A stretch of DNA of 64,000 nt from an uncultured bacterium. GTDB taxonomy: Bacteria; Actinomycetota; Coriobacteriia; Coriobacteriales; Coriobacteriaceae. The notes beneath the pieces are model-generated. The model was given only the letters and a program-made list of their open reading frames with translations, did no database searches and was not told where the DNA came from. The DNA lies in the NCBI GenBank assembly GCA_905215065.1, contig CAJMOF010000006.1, forward strand, positions 69,526 through 133,525, written 5' to 3'. This document shows, in pieces, positions 25,776-35,931 of the stretch. Within the stretch, counting starts at the first letter, position 1, and each line of letters starts with the position of its first letter. Position numbers and translations under genes: made by a program.

Positions 25776-27512
25776 CTACTCACCTCCCTTCATCTGCGAT
25801 TCCGCGATAGCGCGGTACACCTCGCAGGTTTCCATGAGCTCGTCGTGCGTGCCCAGGCCCACGACCTCGCCGTCCTTGAGCACCACGATCTGGTCGGCAT
25901 GCAAGATCGTCGAGATGCGCTGCGCGATGATGAGCACCGCAGCGTCGCGCGTCTCCTCCTGCAGCGCATGGCGCAGCGCCGCATCGGTCTTAAAGTCCAA
26001 GGCCGAAAAACTGTCATCGAAGATATACAGATCGGCATGCTTCATGAGGGCGCGGGCAATGGCCAGGCGCTGGCGCTGACCGCCCGAAAAGTTCGTGCCA
26101 CCCTGCGCCACCGGGGTATCGAGCCCCTGCGGCTGATCGAGCACAAAGGTGCTCTGGGCAACCTGGAGCGCGTGGAGCATATCGGCCTCGGTCGCGTCTT
26201 CGTTGCCAAAGCGCAAATTGCTTGCCACGGTGCCCGAGAACAGCCATGCCTTCTGCGGGACGTAGGCAATGCGCCCGCGAATCTCGTCTTGCGAAAGCTC
26301 GCGCAGATCGACGCCGTCCAGGCGAATGGCACCCTTGGTGGCATCGTGAAAACGCAGCAGAAGCTTTGCCACCGTCGACTTGCCCGAGCCCGTCGAGCCC
26401 ACAATCGCGGTCGTCTGACCGCGACGACAGGCAAAGCTCAGGTCGCACAGGGTGTCCTCATCGGCATCGTCAAAACGAAACGACATGTGATCGAACTCAG
26501 CGACCGCATCCGCATCGCCCCCGGAGGCAGGCGCCCCGTCACCCAGCGTACGCTCGCCGTCCACGATGCTCGGCTCAATCTCCAGCACTTGCTGTGCACG
26601 GCTTAGGCATGCCGCGGCACGCGGAAGCGTCAGCACCACCATCTGCGCCATCATCACAAAGAACAGGATCAGAAGCGCGTACTCCAGCACCGCCGAGATG
26701 CTCGCGATCTGCATGGCGTGGGCGCCCACGCGGTTGCCGCCAACCCACAGCACCGCCACCTCGGCGATGTTCATCAAAAAGAAGGTGGAGCTATCGAGAC
26801 CCACAAACAGGTGGTTGACCTTGATGGCGTTGGCCGCGTAATCGCTAAACACCTCGTCTAGGCGCTGCTCCTCATGGCGTTCCTTGTTAAACGCTCGGAT
26901 GACGCGCACGCCCACGATGTTTTCGCGCAGCACCACGTTCATACGGTCGATAAAACTCTGCAGGCGCATAAAGATCGGAGCCGCGTTGGCAACCGTAAAG
27001 ACCGCCGCAACCAGCACGATCGCAACCACGACGCCCAGAAGCATGCCCATGGCCGGATCGATGAGCCAGGCAAAGATGATGCCCGCCACTGCCAAGAACG
27101 GCACCGGCAGCACCAGCTGAATGGTCTGCAGAATCGCCTGCTGAATCACGTTGATGTCGTTGAGCGAGCGCGTGATCATCGAACCCGTGCCAAAGCGCTC
27201 AAAGTCGCTGGCAGACAGCTCGAGCGACTTGTCGTAGACGGCATTGCGGATATCGCAGGCCACGTTGGCGGCCAGGCGCGCCGAAAGGTAGCAGCCCAGT
27301 ACCGCGCCGCCGCTGGCCATGCCGGTCGCGATAAGCATGTAGAGGCCGTTGCGCAGGATGTAGTCGACATCGCCCGTGGTGATGCCGGTGTTGACCATGT
27401 TCGCCAGCATCGTGGGAACCAACAGCGTACCGACGTTGTCGATTAGCAGCACCAACAACGTCACCGCGACAAGCCTGCGATACGGCTTCATAAACCTCAT
27501 TAAGAGTCGCAC
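25776..27512 (-). CDS. ABC exporter subunit, first of a heterodimer
   Basis: The 578-residue half-transporter has six membrane helices (about 15-300) and an ATPase domain with Walker A GSTGSGKST, a canonical FSGGQRQR signature and Walker B LYIFDDSFSALD, in which Asp replaces the catalytic Glu. It is thus the degenerate-site subunit. The GTG at 27512 gives VRLLMRFMKPYRR and overlaps the end of the MarR gene by 13 bases; an ATG at 27500 in a TAATG overlap is the alternative. The operon order MarR, subunit 1, subunit 2 suggests a drug- or toxin-inducible efflux system under autoregulated repression. Confidence 0.9.
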   Translation of the reverse strand: MRLLMRFMKPYRRLVAVTLLVLLIDNVGTLLVPTMLANMVNTGITTGDVDYILRNGLYMLIATGMASGGAVLGCYLSARLAANVACDIRNAVYDKSLELSASDFERFGTGSMITRSLNDINVIQQAILQTIQLVLPVPFLAVAGIIFAWLIDPAMGMLLGVVVAIVLVAAVFTVANAAPIFMRLQSFIDRMNVVLRENIVGVRVIRAFNKERHEEQRLDEVFSDYAANAIKVNHLFVGLDSSTFFLMNIAEVAVLWVGGNRVGAHAMQIASISAVLEYALLILFFVMMAQMVVLTLPRAAACLSRAQQVLEIEPSIVDGERTLGDGAPASGGDADAVAEFDHMSFRFDDADEDTLCDLSFACRRGQTTAIVGSTGSGKSTVAKLLLRFHDATKGAIRLDGVDLRELSQDEIRGRIAYVPQKAWLFSGTVASNLRFGNEDATEADMLHALQVAQSTFVLDQPQGLDTPVAQGGTNFSGGQRQRLAIARALMKHADLYIFDDSFSALDFKTDAALRHALQEETRDAAVLIIAQRISTILHADQIVVLKDGEVVGLGTHDELMETCEVYRAIAESQMKGGE

Positions 27513-28000
27513 GACTCCCCCTCACCTTGATTCTCGGCCTGGCTCTCGGCAGCGATATGCTGCTTAAAGGCATCGCACTCATCGCCGAGCACCTGAGAGA
27601 ATTTGCCGATCAAGCGCATAATCTCGCGCTGCTCACATGGCTCAAGCGCACCAAAGGCTCGCTGCTCGGCCTTGAGTGCCGGCAGCGCATAACGCTCGGC
27701 AAATTGCCTGCCCTCTTCGGTCAGGCTCACAGCCTTGTTCTTACGACTGCCTTCGGCAAACTCCAACGTTGCGAAGCCCCGCGCCGTCAAGGTTTTAATT
27801 GCCGAGTTGATAGTCTGCTTGCTGTAGAACCATTCGCTTGTCAGACGGCTTACGGCAACACTGCCGCCCGCCGTGCTGGTATCGACGAGCATCCAGTAAG
27901 CGCAGTCCGAAAGACCGCAGGCGCGCGAGAACTCCGAATAGATATGGTCGAGTCCATTGAGCAACCGGTCGAAGTCGACCAGTGTAACCGCACTATTCAT
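27500..28000 (-). CDS. MarR-family transcriptional regulator of the downstream ABC exporter
   Basis: The 166-residue protein has the winged-helix core SRLTSEWFYSKQTINSAIKT and LTARGFATLEFAEGSRKNKA (recognition helix and wing with the usual D/S-x-R-x-K pattern) followed by LTEEGRQFAERYALPAL. It heads the operon with two ABC exporter subunits and overlaps the first. Two 14-base direct repeats lie in its own promoter, one of them between the -35 and -10 boxes. This supports autorepression, released by a ligand that is probably an exporter substrate. Confidence 0.92.
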   Translation of the reverse strand: MNSAVTLVDFDRLLNGLDHIYSEFSRACGLSDCAYWMLVDTSTAGGSVAVSRLTSEWFYSKQTINSAIKTLTARGFATLEFAEGSRKNKAVSLTEEGRQFAERYALPALKAEQRAFGALEPCEQREIMRLIGKFSQVLGDECDAFKQHIAAESQAENQGEGESCDS

Positions 28001-28018
28001 CTATCCCACCATTCGATT

Positions 28019-28076
28019 GTCCGATTTTTGACCAATTTTATGTCTCTAGATTAGTCCGAGTTTTGACTATCGTCAA
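28019..28076 (-). promoter_or_regulatory. Promoter and twin operators of the MarR/ABC exporter operon
   Basis: Minus strand: -35 TTGACG (28071-28076), 17-base spacer, -10 TAATCT (28048-28053). GTCCGAGTTTTGAC (plus, 28054-28067) fills the spacer, and GTCCGATTTTTGAC (28019-28032) lies downstream of the -10. The two copies match at 13 of 14 positions and are 35 bases apart. Confidence 0.75.
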
Positions 28077-28124
28077 CAGGCTCTCCGCAAATGCGTGCAC
28101 TTTTATGGCCTATCGGCAGAAAAA

Positions 28125-28155
28125 GACCGCCGGCGCGGGGGCGGCGCCAGCGGTC
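28125..28155 (-). terminator. Terminator of the 95-residue hypothetical gene
   Basis: On the minus strand GACCGCTGGCGC pairs with GCGCCGGCGGTC and is followed by TTTTTC. Confidence 0.85.
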
Positions 28156-28181
28156 GCGTGAAAATCGGGTTTTATTGCCTG

Positions 28182-28472
28182 TTAAGCGGCAACGGCCTCA
28201 TAGACCGTAGCGCCCGAGAAGCTATCATGCAGGCTCTTGCCACAGATCCACGGCAGCTCGACGACCTCGCAGACCGTGTTGACCAGCTCGGAGCAGTCAG
28301 TAAAGTGGCCCTTGTCGTTGAGGGCCTCGCAATCCTGAACACGCCAATAGCCATCGGTGTGCGTGATGTAGTACTCGTGATCGTTGATCGACACGAAAGC
28401 GCGCGTCTTGGAACGCAGCAGCTTCAGAAATCCTTCGAAATCGGTCTCGACGACATCTCCAGCCTGGAACAT
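28182..28472 (-). CDS. Small hypothetical protein
   Basis: The gene is not recognised. The ATG at 28472 has AGGAGGTAACATC, an excellent RBS, so translation is likely. The 95-residue product (MFQAGDVVETDFEGFLKLL) is soluble, slightly acidic and mixed alpha/beta in look, with the aromatic-rich segment NDHEYYITHTDGYWRVQDC and three cysteines. The opening FQAGDVVE resembles small SH3-like or DUF-type regulatory proteins, but that is only a likeness. It is monocistronic with a strong terminator and divergent from the nitroreductase gene, with about 290 bases of shared upstream DNA. Confidence 0.75.
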   Translation of the reverse strand: MFQAGDVVETDFEGFLKLLRSKTRAFVSINDHEYYITHTDGYWRVQDCEALNDKGHFTDCSELVNTVCEVVELPWICGKSLHDSFSGATVYEAVAA

Positions 28473-28766
28473 GATGTTACCTCCTGGCCCGGCGCCACCA
28501 CGGCGCATTGATAAACGTTGGTACTCCTTTAGTAAAACCTTTATCAGAGGTTATGCGTTCGTCATTTAGGCAAGTGGTAAAAAACCGCAGGGTAGACGGG
28601 ATAAAACGTTTAACCATCCCATTGGTTTGTCACATTCTGAAGGTACTTTTATGCAAACCTACTTTCCCAATTGGAATCTATCCTTTTGGCCGGGCAATTG
28701 ACCGTCTATCGTTTGAGCCCGACGGGTATGAACGTGGCATCTGCAACGCCACCACAAGGAGACACC

Positions 28767-29294
28767 ATGGAAACCATCGAAGCGCTCATTCACCGCCGCA
28801 GCTGCCGCAAATACAGCGATCGTCCCGTCGAGGCCGAGAAGCTTGCACGTATTATCGAAGCCGGCCAATATGCACCGAGCGGCATGGGCCGCCAGCCGGT
28901 GACGTTTGTCGCCGTCACCGACCCCGCAACCGTTGAGCGTCTCTCACAGCTCAACGCCCAGGTCATGGGCAGCAACGGTGACCCCTTCTATGGCGCCAAG
29001 ACCGTTGTGGTGGCGCTGGTTGACCGCAGCGTGCCAACGCATCTGGAAGACGGTTCGCTCGCCATGGGCAACCTGCTCAATGCTGCCTATGCGCTGGGCG
29101 TTGATTCGTGCTGGATTCATCGCGCGCACGAGGTCTTCGACTCGCCCGAAGGCTTGGAACTGCTGGCAAGCTGGGGCCTGCCCGCCGACGGCAGCCTGCG
29201 CGGTGTCGGTCACTGCATTCTGGGCTATGCCGAGGACGCGCTTCCCGAGGCAAAGCCGCGCCGCGACAACGTGGTGTATGTTCCGCCGTTCTAA
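28767..29294 (+). CDS. Nitroreductase-family FMN protein
   Basis: The 175-residue protein has the family start ETIEALIHRRSCRKYSDRPV with the FMN-phosphate arginines, YAPSGMGRQPV near residue 36, and a glycine-rich AMGNLLNAAYALGVDSCWI near residue 100, which contacts the flavin. It ends with a conserved GYAE and KPRRDNVVYVPPF. It should form a dimer and reduce quinones or nitro compounds with NAD(P)H. The ATG at 28767 follows CAAGGAGACACC. The substrate is unknown. It is followed by a hairpin at 29356. Confidence 0.92.
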   Translation: METIEALIHRRSCRKYSDRPVEAEKLARIIEAGQYAPSGMGRQPVTFVAVTDPATVERLSQLNAQVMGSNGDPFYGAKTVVVALVDRSVPTHLEDGSLAMGNLLNAAYALGVDSCWIHRAHEVFDSPEGLELLASWGLPADGSLRGVGHCILGYAEDALPEAKPRRDNVVYVPPF

Positions 29295-29355
29295 CGAACG
29301 GCGGACCCGTTGACGCTGCGCGGGCCGCATTCACGCCAATCTGACGTTCAATTTC

Positions 29356-29384
29356 GAGGGCGCGACCAGAAGGTCAGCGCCCTC
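29356..29384 (+). terminator. Terminator-like hairpin after the nitroreductase gene
   Basis: GAGGGCGC-GACC pairs with GGTC-A-GCGCCCTC around AGAA. A proper T-run is lacking (TCATTT). Confidence 0.6.
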
Positions 29385-29515
29385 TCATTTCACGTCACCT
29401 TGGCGCAAATGCGGCTCGCTCGCTGTTGGCGACTGACATCAGGTGCGCCACTGTTGACATTCGACACTTGGGCAGCTAAAAGGCCCCGTCCCAAATTTGC
29501 TGCTCCGCTCGCAAC

Positions 29516-30091
29516 TTATCTTGCCGATGGAGTTGTCGTCGTTTCGTTCGTGTGGGTCGTTTCGGCGCCGTCGCCCTGTTCGCCCTCGTCCTTTTGAGTG
29601 TCGGCGATGGTGGAGGCCGCCGCGACGATGCCGCGCTGGGGTGCGACGCCCGTCTGGGTCTGAGCGCCCTCGACAACTTCTGTGCCTGCATGCGCGAGCT
29701 CGGGCGATTTAAACACCGCGTCCAAGTTGGCGCCACCGCCGGCGTAGCCAAGCGCGGCGAGTGCGATGACGATCACTGCAACGACGACCGCGATCGGCAC
29801 ATAACGATGCCAACCAGCAGGATTGAGCCCACTGCGGCGAGCCGCCCCGCGGCTGATGTAGCCGAGCGTGCCGTCGTGCTTGAGCTTTGAGCCCACCACG
29901 CGTTTGCGGCCCCACAGCGAGGACTCTGCCTGCATTGCCAAGCGGGCACCTGTCGAAGGATAGCCGTATTTAGTGCGCTTGAACGAGCCGTCAAACCCCG
30001 AGGCGTGTTTACCCCACGTCACCGATGTTGTGCGTCGGTTAACCGGCGCGGCACTCCGCCTTCTGCGGCTCGGTTTTGAAGTCTCAGCCAT
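29516..30091 (-). CDS. Hypothetical single-pass membrane protein
   Basis: The gene is not recognised. The 191-residue product has a basic, Arg- and Ser-rich N-terminus (about 1-95, KPSRRRRSAAPVNRR), one membrane helix (VPIAVVVAVIVIALAALGYA, about 98-117) and a Thr/Glu/Gln-rich outer tail (about 118-191) ending TTTTPSAR. The topology is probably cytoplasmic basic domain and exposed flexible tail, as in small actinobacterial cell-envelope or division-associated proteins. The ATG at 30091 has GAGGG four bases upstream. It is on the same strand as, and 84 bases downstream of, the Fis-type regulator gene. Confidence 0.65.
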   Translation of the reverse strand: MAETSKPSRRRRSAAPVNRRTTSVTWGKHASGFDGSFKRTKYGYPSTGARLAMQAESSLWGRKRVVGSKLKHDGTLGYISRGAARRSGLNPAGWHRYVPIAVVVAVIVIALAALGYAGGGANLDAVFKSPELAHAGTEVVEGAQTQTGVAPQRGIVAAASTIADTQKDEGEQGDGAETTHTNETTTTPSAR

Positions 30092-30175
30092 ATGCCCTCG
30101 CACGCCGTAACCAAATCGAAACAATAACGCTTTGGACTGTAGCACACGCGTTGCGCGCGGTCACGGGCGCCTCGC

Positions 30176-31393
30176 TCAACGGTCATCGTCCTTCAGCAAG
30201 CGCCACAGCGTTGTACGGCTTATGCCCAGCACCTCCGCCGCACGGGTTCGGTTGCCGTGGAGATGATCTACAACCAGATGCGCGATATCTCGCTCGGTAT
30301 CGGCCAGCGGTCGCAGGATATACAGGTCGCTTTCGAGTGTCGGGGCGCCAAAGGTTGCGGTTTTAATCACGTCCTCTTGGGCGAGCACTTCCTCCGCCAC
30401 AGCACGGTCCACCGTGCCCGCCCCCACCAATATATACAGTCGTTCCGAGACCTCGCGGAGCTGCAGATAATTGCGCGGCCAGCGGTAAGCATCGAGCGCC
30501 TTCGTCGCCGCGGCAGACAGCGTGGGCGCTGCCGTCCCAAATGCACCAGCGAGATATTCCAAATAGCGCGCAATCTTTTGCGACGTAGCTCCCTGCTCGA
30601 CGATTGCCGGCGCCACGCTCACCGCACAGGCGAAGCGCTCGGTCACAAAGGCGGCTTGATCACTTTCGCTGCCGCCCGGCATGTCATTCGCCGTCAGCAC
30701 CACATGGCAGCGCGTCGCCAACGCGGTGTCGGCCATCGTGGAAACGAGCTCGCGAAGGCGCTGGGGGCCAACCGCATTCCAGCCCGAAATGCAAAGTGTC
30801 AGCCCCGTTTGGAACAACGGCGATTCGGCGCTTTTGAGCACGTGGCGCCAACCGCGATCGGTAAGCTCATCGAGCGCAACGGCAACAAAGGGTTGATCGG
30901 CAAAAGGACCGTCCAGATAGAGGCGCTTGGCGATCTCGACCTGACCCGCTCCCAGCTCGCCCTCGAGCATAAGGGGAACGCCGCGCGCGTAGCTCTCGGC
31001 GACCGGCGCAGCCACCGAGGCAGCCCCCTCAACGATGCCGTACGCGCTCGATTCGTAGCGGGCCTCAACTTCGTCGGCGTTGAGCCACTCGATGCCCGCA
31101 TGTACCGCGACGCCGCGCACCTCGCGGACCACGACGACCCAAAGGCCCCCGCCCTCTTTGTCGGTGGGGCGAACGGTCAGGCTCAGGCGCGTACCCGCAC
31201 GCCCCATAACCAGACGCGCGCCGTCTCCTATACGGTCGAGGCGCTCAGCGACAAAAGCCGCCACATCCCGCTCAAGCGCCGCGTCATTCATGGTCGAAAT
31301 CGCGACGTTCCCACGCGCATCGATTGCCAATGCCGAGGCCCCGGCAGCAGCCAGGGCCTCGGTCAAGATGTTCAGCTTGGCATCGCTATCCAT
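30176..31393 (-). CDS. Degenerate sigma-54-activator-like regulator with Fis-type HTH
   Basis: The 405-residue protein begins MDSDAKLNILTEALAAAGAS, an input domain of about 140 residues. The middle (about 140-330) has the outline of a sigma-54 AAA+ activator: GELGAGQVEIAKRLY in place of GESGTGKE-x-x-A-x-x-I, FADQPFVAVALDEL, and YRWPRNYLQLREVSERLYIL near the end, matching WPGNVRELRNVIERA. The Walker A lysine is lost and the GAFTGA loop that contacts sigma-54 is missing, so it can hardly drive sigma-54. The C-terminus (HGNRTRAAEVLGISRTTLWR) is a clean Fis-type helix-turn-helix. RBS AGGGG precedes the ATG. It follows the YeiH gene by about 270 bases and a folded element. Confidence 0.8.
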   Translation of the reverse strand: MDSDAKLNILTEALAAAGASALAIDARGNVAISTMNDAALERDVAAFVAERLDRIGDGARLVMGRAGTRLSLTVRPTDKEGGGLWVVVVREVRGVAVHAGIEWLNADEVEARYESSAYGIVEGAASVAAPVAESYARGVPLMLEGELGAGQVEIAKRLYLDGPFADQPFVAVALDELTDRGWRHVLKSAESPLFQTGLTLCISGWNAVGPQRLRELVSTMADTALATRCHVVLTANDMPGGSESDQAAFVTERFACAVSVAPAIVEQGATSQKIARYLEYLAGAFGTAAPTLSAAATKALDAYRWPRNYLQLREVSERLYILVGAGTVDRAVAEEVLAQEDVIKTATFGAPTLESDLYILRPLADTERDIAHLVVDHLHGNRTRAAEVLGISRTTLWRLLKDDDR

Positions 31394-31489
31394 GATTTGC
31401 CCCTGTCCGCGGCGACGTGCAACCGCCGACGGTCGCACGACCGAGTGTTTCAAAATTGAACGATATTGCTCACCAAACACTATAGGGCA

Positions 31490-31612
31490 GAGAGCGCCGT
31501 CCTGCGAGTATAGGTGTTGCCCCGCATCGCCATCCTGGCGGGGCGATAAGAGCTCTTCGGGACTTATAAACCTGCGGACAAGCCATACCCGCAAGAGCTC
31601 CTATCGCTCCAC
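31490..31612 (-). other. Structured intergenic element with two hairpins
   Basis: On the minus strand, GCGATAGGAGCTCTT pairs with AAGAGCTCTTATCGC across about 42 bases that hold a smaller GCGG/CCGC stem. It is followed by CCCCGC-N12-GCGGGG. It lies between the YeiH and regulator genes, both on the minus strand, and could be a terminator complex, an RNA element or a dispersed repeat. Confidence 0.5.
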
Positions 31613-31659
31613 CGTGAGAATGCGCTCACCAGCAACCAGCACGCAAATAAGCTACTCCT

Positions 31660-32694
31660 CTACCAGATTCCCAGCACGTGCTGCATTCCCAAACTCATGC
31701 ACGCAATGCCAATCCAGCAGCAAAAGCCCAGCGCGATGGGCTTGCCGCCCTTTTTGACCAGCTCGACGATATCGGTATTATAGCCAATAGCCGCCATGGC
31801 CATCACGATAAAGAACTTCGACAGCTCCTTGATGGGCGCCGTGATGGACACGGGAAGCTGAAGCACCGTGGTGATTACGCTCGCCAGCACAAAGAACAGC
31901 ACAAACATGGGAAACGCGCGTTTAAGCGAGAACGTGCTTTTAGCGTCGCCGCCGGCCTTGCGCGCCAGATGCATCTGCCAGCATGCGAGAACCAGCGTGA
32001 TGGGAATAATGGCCATCGTCCTGGTAAGCTTAACCACCGTGGCGCTCTCGAGCACATTGGCGCCGGGATGCATGCTGTCCCAAGCGCTCGCCGCAGCCGT
32101 TACGGACGAGGTGTCGTTGATGGCGGTGCCGGCAAACAGGCCAAAGCCCTCGTCTGTCAGCCCGAGCATACCGCCGAGCGTCGGAAACACGAGCGCCGCG
32201 ATAACGTTAAACAGGAAGATGACCGAAATGGCCTGGGCAATCTCGCGATCGTCGGCATCGATGACGGGCGCGGTCGCGGCGATGGCAGAACCGCCGCAAA
32301 TCGACGAGCCCACACCCACAAGCGTCGCGATCTTACTCGGCACGTTCATAACGCGGCAGAGCACAAAGGCAATGACAAGCGAAGTCGAGATTGTCGCCAC
32401 GATAATCGGCAGCGACTGGGCGCCCTTGGACAGAATCTGCGAGAGGTTCATGCCAAAGCCAAGCAGGATTACCGCGTACTGCAAGACTTTTTTAGACGTA
32501 TAGGTGACGCCGGCGGCGAGCTGTTCGCGACGATTCTTGGGAAAGACGAGCGCCAGGACCATGCCAAAGAGGATGGCGAATACCGGACCGCCGACCACCT
32601 CAATTTGTTTGCCGAGCAACGTCGCGGGAATGGCGATGATCAGGCAGAACAAAACGCCTTTCCAGCGCTCGTGTACGATATTTGCCAGTTGCAT
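31660..32694 (-). CDS. YeiH/UPF0324-family membrane transporter (putative sulfate or sulfonate exporter)
   Basis: The 344-residue protein has about ten membrane helices and the family blocks LLGKQIEVVGGPVFAILFG, YAVILLGFGMNLSQIL, GVGSSICGGSAIAATAPVI and GTAINDTSSVTAAASAW, all of which are strongly conserved in Cons_hypoth698 proteins. Some relatives are induced by taurine or sulfite and are called putative sulfate exporters; transport has not been proved widely. RBS AAGGAATCCCAT precedes the ATG. It is divergent from a GntR/FadR-family regulator gene (about 190 bases between starts), which is the natural candidate for its regulator. Confidence 0.9.
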   Translation of the reverse strand: MQLANIVHERWKGVLFCLIIAIPATLLGKQIEVVGGPVFAILFGMVLALVFPKNRREQLAAGVTYTSKKVLQYAVILLGFGMNLSQILSKGAQSLPIIVATISTSLVIAFVLCRVMNVPSKIATLVGVGSSICGGSAIAATAPVIDADDREIAQAISVIFLFNVIAALVFPTLGGMLGLTDEGFGLFAGTAINDTSSVTAAASAWDSMHPGANVLESATVVKLTRTMAIIPITLVLACWQMHLARKAGGDAKSTFSLKRAFPMFVLFFVLASVITTVLQLPVSITAPIKELSKFFIVMAMAAIGYNTDIVELVKKGGKPIALGFCCWIGIACMSLGMQHVLGIW

Positions 32695-32887
32695 ATGGGA
32701 TTCCTTCTTTCTATTTCACGTTTGCGACGGCTTATGATACGGCAACATTGAGCGCAGCCTTGCGCAAACACAGACTAAGATGCCGCAATAGTTCTTGGGC
32801 AACAGCCGAATTACCCACCGCGGAGAGCTGATTCGCGGCATAATTAACAACTGACATATGAGTTTGATAGAACAGTTGCGAGGCGCT

Positions 32888-33589
32888 ATGGAAGAATCGA
32901 TGCACGTCGGCGAGCAGGAAACGAGCCTACAGGACCAGTCCTACCACACCATTCGACGCAAAATCGTCTACCTGGACTACAAGCCGGGCGAAAAGCTGGG
33001 CGTCAAGCAACTTTGCGACGACCTAGATATGGGGCGCACCCCCGTGCGCGAGGCTTTGGTTCGTTTGGCGCAGGAAGGCCTGGTGCGTACCGTGCCCCAA
33101 AGTGGCACCTATGTCTCGCCCATCAACCTCACCCTTGCCGAGAGTGCCTGCTACATTCGCGAGCACCTGGAAAAGCAGGTAATTGTGGAGTGCTGCGCCC
33201 GTGCCACCTCGGCAGGCATCGAGCAGCTCGACCGCGCCATCGCGCTGCAGGAAAAGGCCATGGCCGAAGAGGATCGCATCGGCTTCTTTTTGAGCGACAA
33301 CCTCATGCATCACATGATTTTTAGCATCGCATGCCGCAGCACTGTGTGGTCGTGGCTCGAGGAGACCAATGCCGACCTGGAGCGCTTCCGCTGGCTGCGC
33401 GCCGCCACGCAGGCTCTCGACAATCAGGACATCGTGAACGAGCACAAGCAGATTCGCCGCGCTATCGCCGGTCGCGACCCCATCGAGGCGAGCTTTTTGG
33501 TCAGCAAGCACCTGCACATGATGTTCCGCAACCAAACCGAGGTTCTGGACCAGTTCCCCGACTACTTCGAGACCAGCAAGCTCCGCTAA
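32888..33589 (+). CDS. GntR/FadR-family transcriptional regulator (FCD domain)
   Basis: The 233-residue protein has an N-terminal winged helix (QSYHTIRRKIVYLDYKPGEK, then LGVKQLCDDLDMGRTPVREA and LVRLAQEGLVRTVPQSGTYV) and an all-helical FCD ligand domain (about 90-225) with the metal-binding type residues in LSDNLMHHMIF and EHKQIRRAIAGRD. FCD regulators usually bind small carboxylates. The ATG at 32888 is chosen since GAGG precedes it; an ATG at 32858 without an RBS would add ten residues. It is divergent from the YeiH transporter gene. Confidence 0.88.
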   Translation: MEESMHVGEQETSLQDQSYHTIRRKIVYLDYKPGEKLGVKQLCDDLDMGRTPVREALVRLAQEGLVRTVPQSGTYVSPINLTLAESACYIREHLEKQVIVECCARATSAGIEQLDRAIALQEKAMAEEDRIGFFLSDNLMHHMIFSIACRSTVWSWLEETNADLERFRWLRAATQALDNQDIVNEHKQIRRAIAGRDPIEASFLVSKHLHMMFRNQTEVLDQFPDYFETSKLR

Positions 33590-33633
33590 CCTGCCAAAAA
33601 GGGACAGGTTTATTTTGGCAGGTTTTATCTGGG
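33589..33633 (+). repeat. 45-bp dispersed repeat, copy 1
   Basis: ACCTGCCAAAAAGGGACAGG and onward to ATCTGGG. CCTGCCAAAA pairs with TTTTGGCAGG around a loop with GGGACAGG. Nearly identical copies lie at 35988 (minus), 39025 and 39499. Confidence 0.85.
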
Positions 33634-33643
33634 CAAACGCAAC

Positions 33644-33679
33644 AAGGCCCGGCTCCGTCTTGATGCGGAGCCGGGCCTT
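33644..33679. terminator. Bidirectional terminator between the GntR gene and glmS
   Basis: AAGGCCCGGCTCCG (33644-33657) pairs perfectly with 33666-33679. The genes on either side are convergent. Confidence 0.85.
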
Positions 33680-33703
33680 AGTTGCTAGAACGACGGAACT
33701 CGA

Positions 33704-35551
<1,848 letters not shown>

Positions 35552-35660
35552 AGGATAAATCCCTTCGTTCGCGTGACTGCAAGACGTCCACGCACAGGGG
35601 GCGCTGAGACGTATAACGTTCGAGTATTGTACTCACGCAAGCGCAAGCTGATATACCAGA

Positions 35661-35686
35661 AGTGGTATCTCAACTTAGATACCACT
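35661..35686. promoter_or_regulatory. Palindrome upstream of glmS
   Basis: AGTGGTATCT-CAACTT-AGATACCACT (35661-35686) is a perfect 10-bp palindrome that could be an operator or hairpin. A possible glmS promoter (TTGCGT, TTATAC) lies between it and the gene. Confidence 0.5.
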
Positions 35687-35700
35687 CGATGCACACATGC

Positions 35701-35743
35701 CCAAACCACCACGATGGGGACAGGCACCTTTGTGGTGGTTTGG
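35701..35743. repeat. Inverted repeat with GGGGACAGGCACC loop, copy 1
   Basis: CCAAACCACCAC (35701-35712) pairs with GTGGTGGTTTGG (35732-35743); the loop contains GGGGACAGGCACCTTT. A copy in the other orientation is at 35932-35968. Confidence 0.8.
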
Positions 35744-35778
35744 AACGGGGCGGCGCTCTGTCCCAGCGAAAGATCTCG

Positions 35779-35904
35779 ATCTGTAACATCTGGGGCTCCG
35801 GAAGCCGGCTTAGTGTTACAGATCGAGACATTACAGTTCGACCCCTGCACTATGTCTTGATCTGTAACAGGTAGAGCCGGTTTTGCCGTCCAGATGTTAC
35901 AGAT
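35779..35904. repeat. Tandem pair of hairpins with ATCTGTAACA arms
   Basis: ATCTGTAACA at 35779 and 35860 pairs with TGTTACAGAT at 35814 and 35895. Both pairs have the same 35-base step, and the units are 81 bases apart. Both end with TGTTACAGATCGAGACA. Confidence 0.8.
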
Positions 35905-35931
35905 CGAGACAATTGAAGGCCCGGGCAGCTC

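Noticed and set aside
35552..35660. glmS ribozyme
   Set aside because: No ribozyme core sequence or matching pairing was seen upstream of glmS; the region holds palindromes and repeat elements only.
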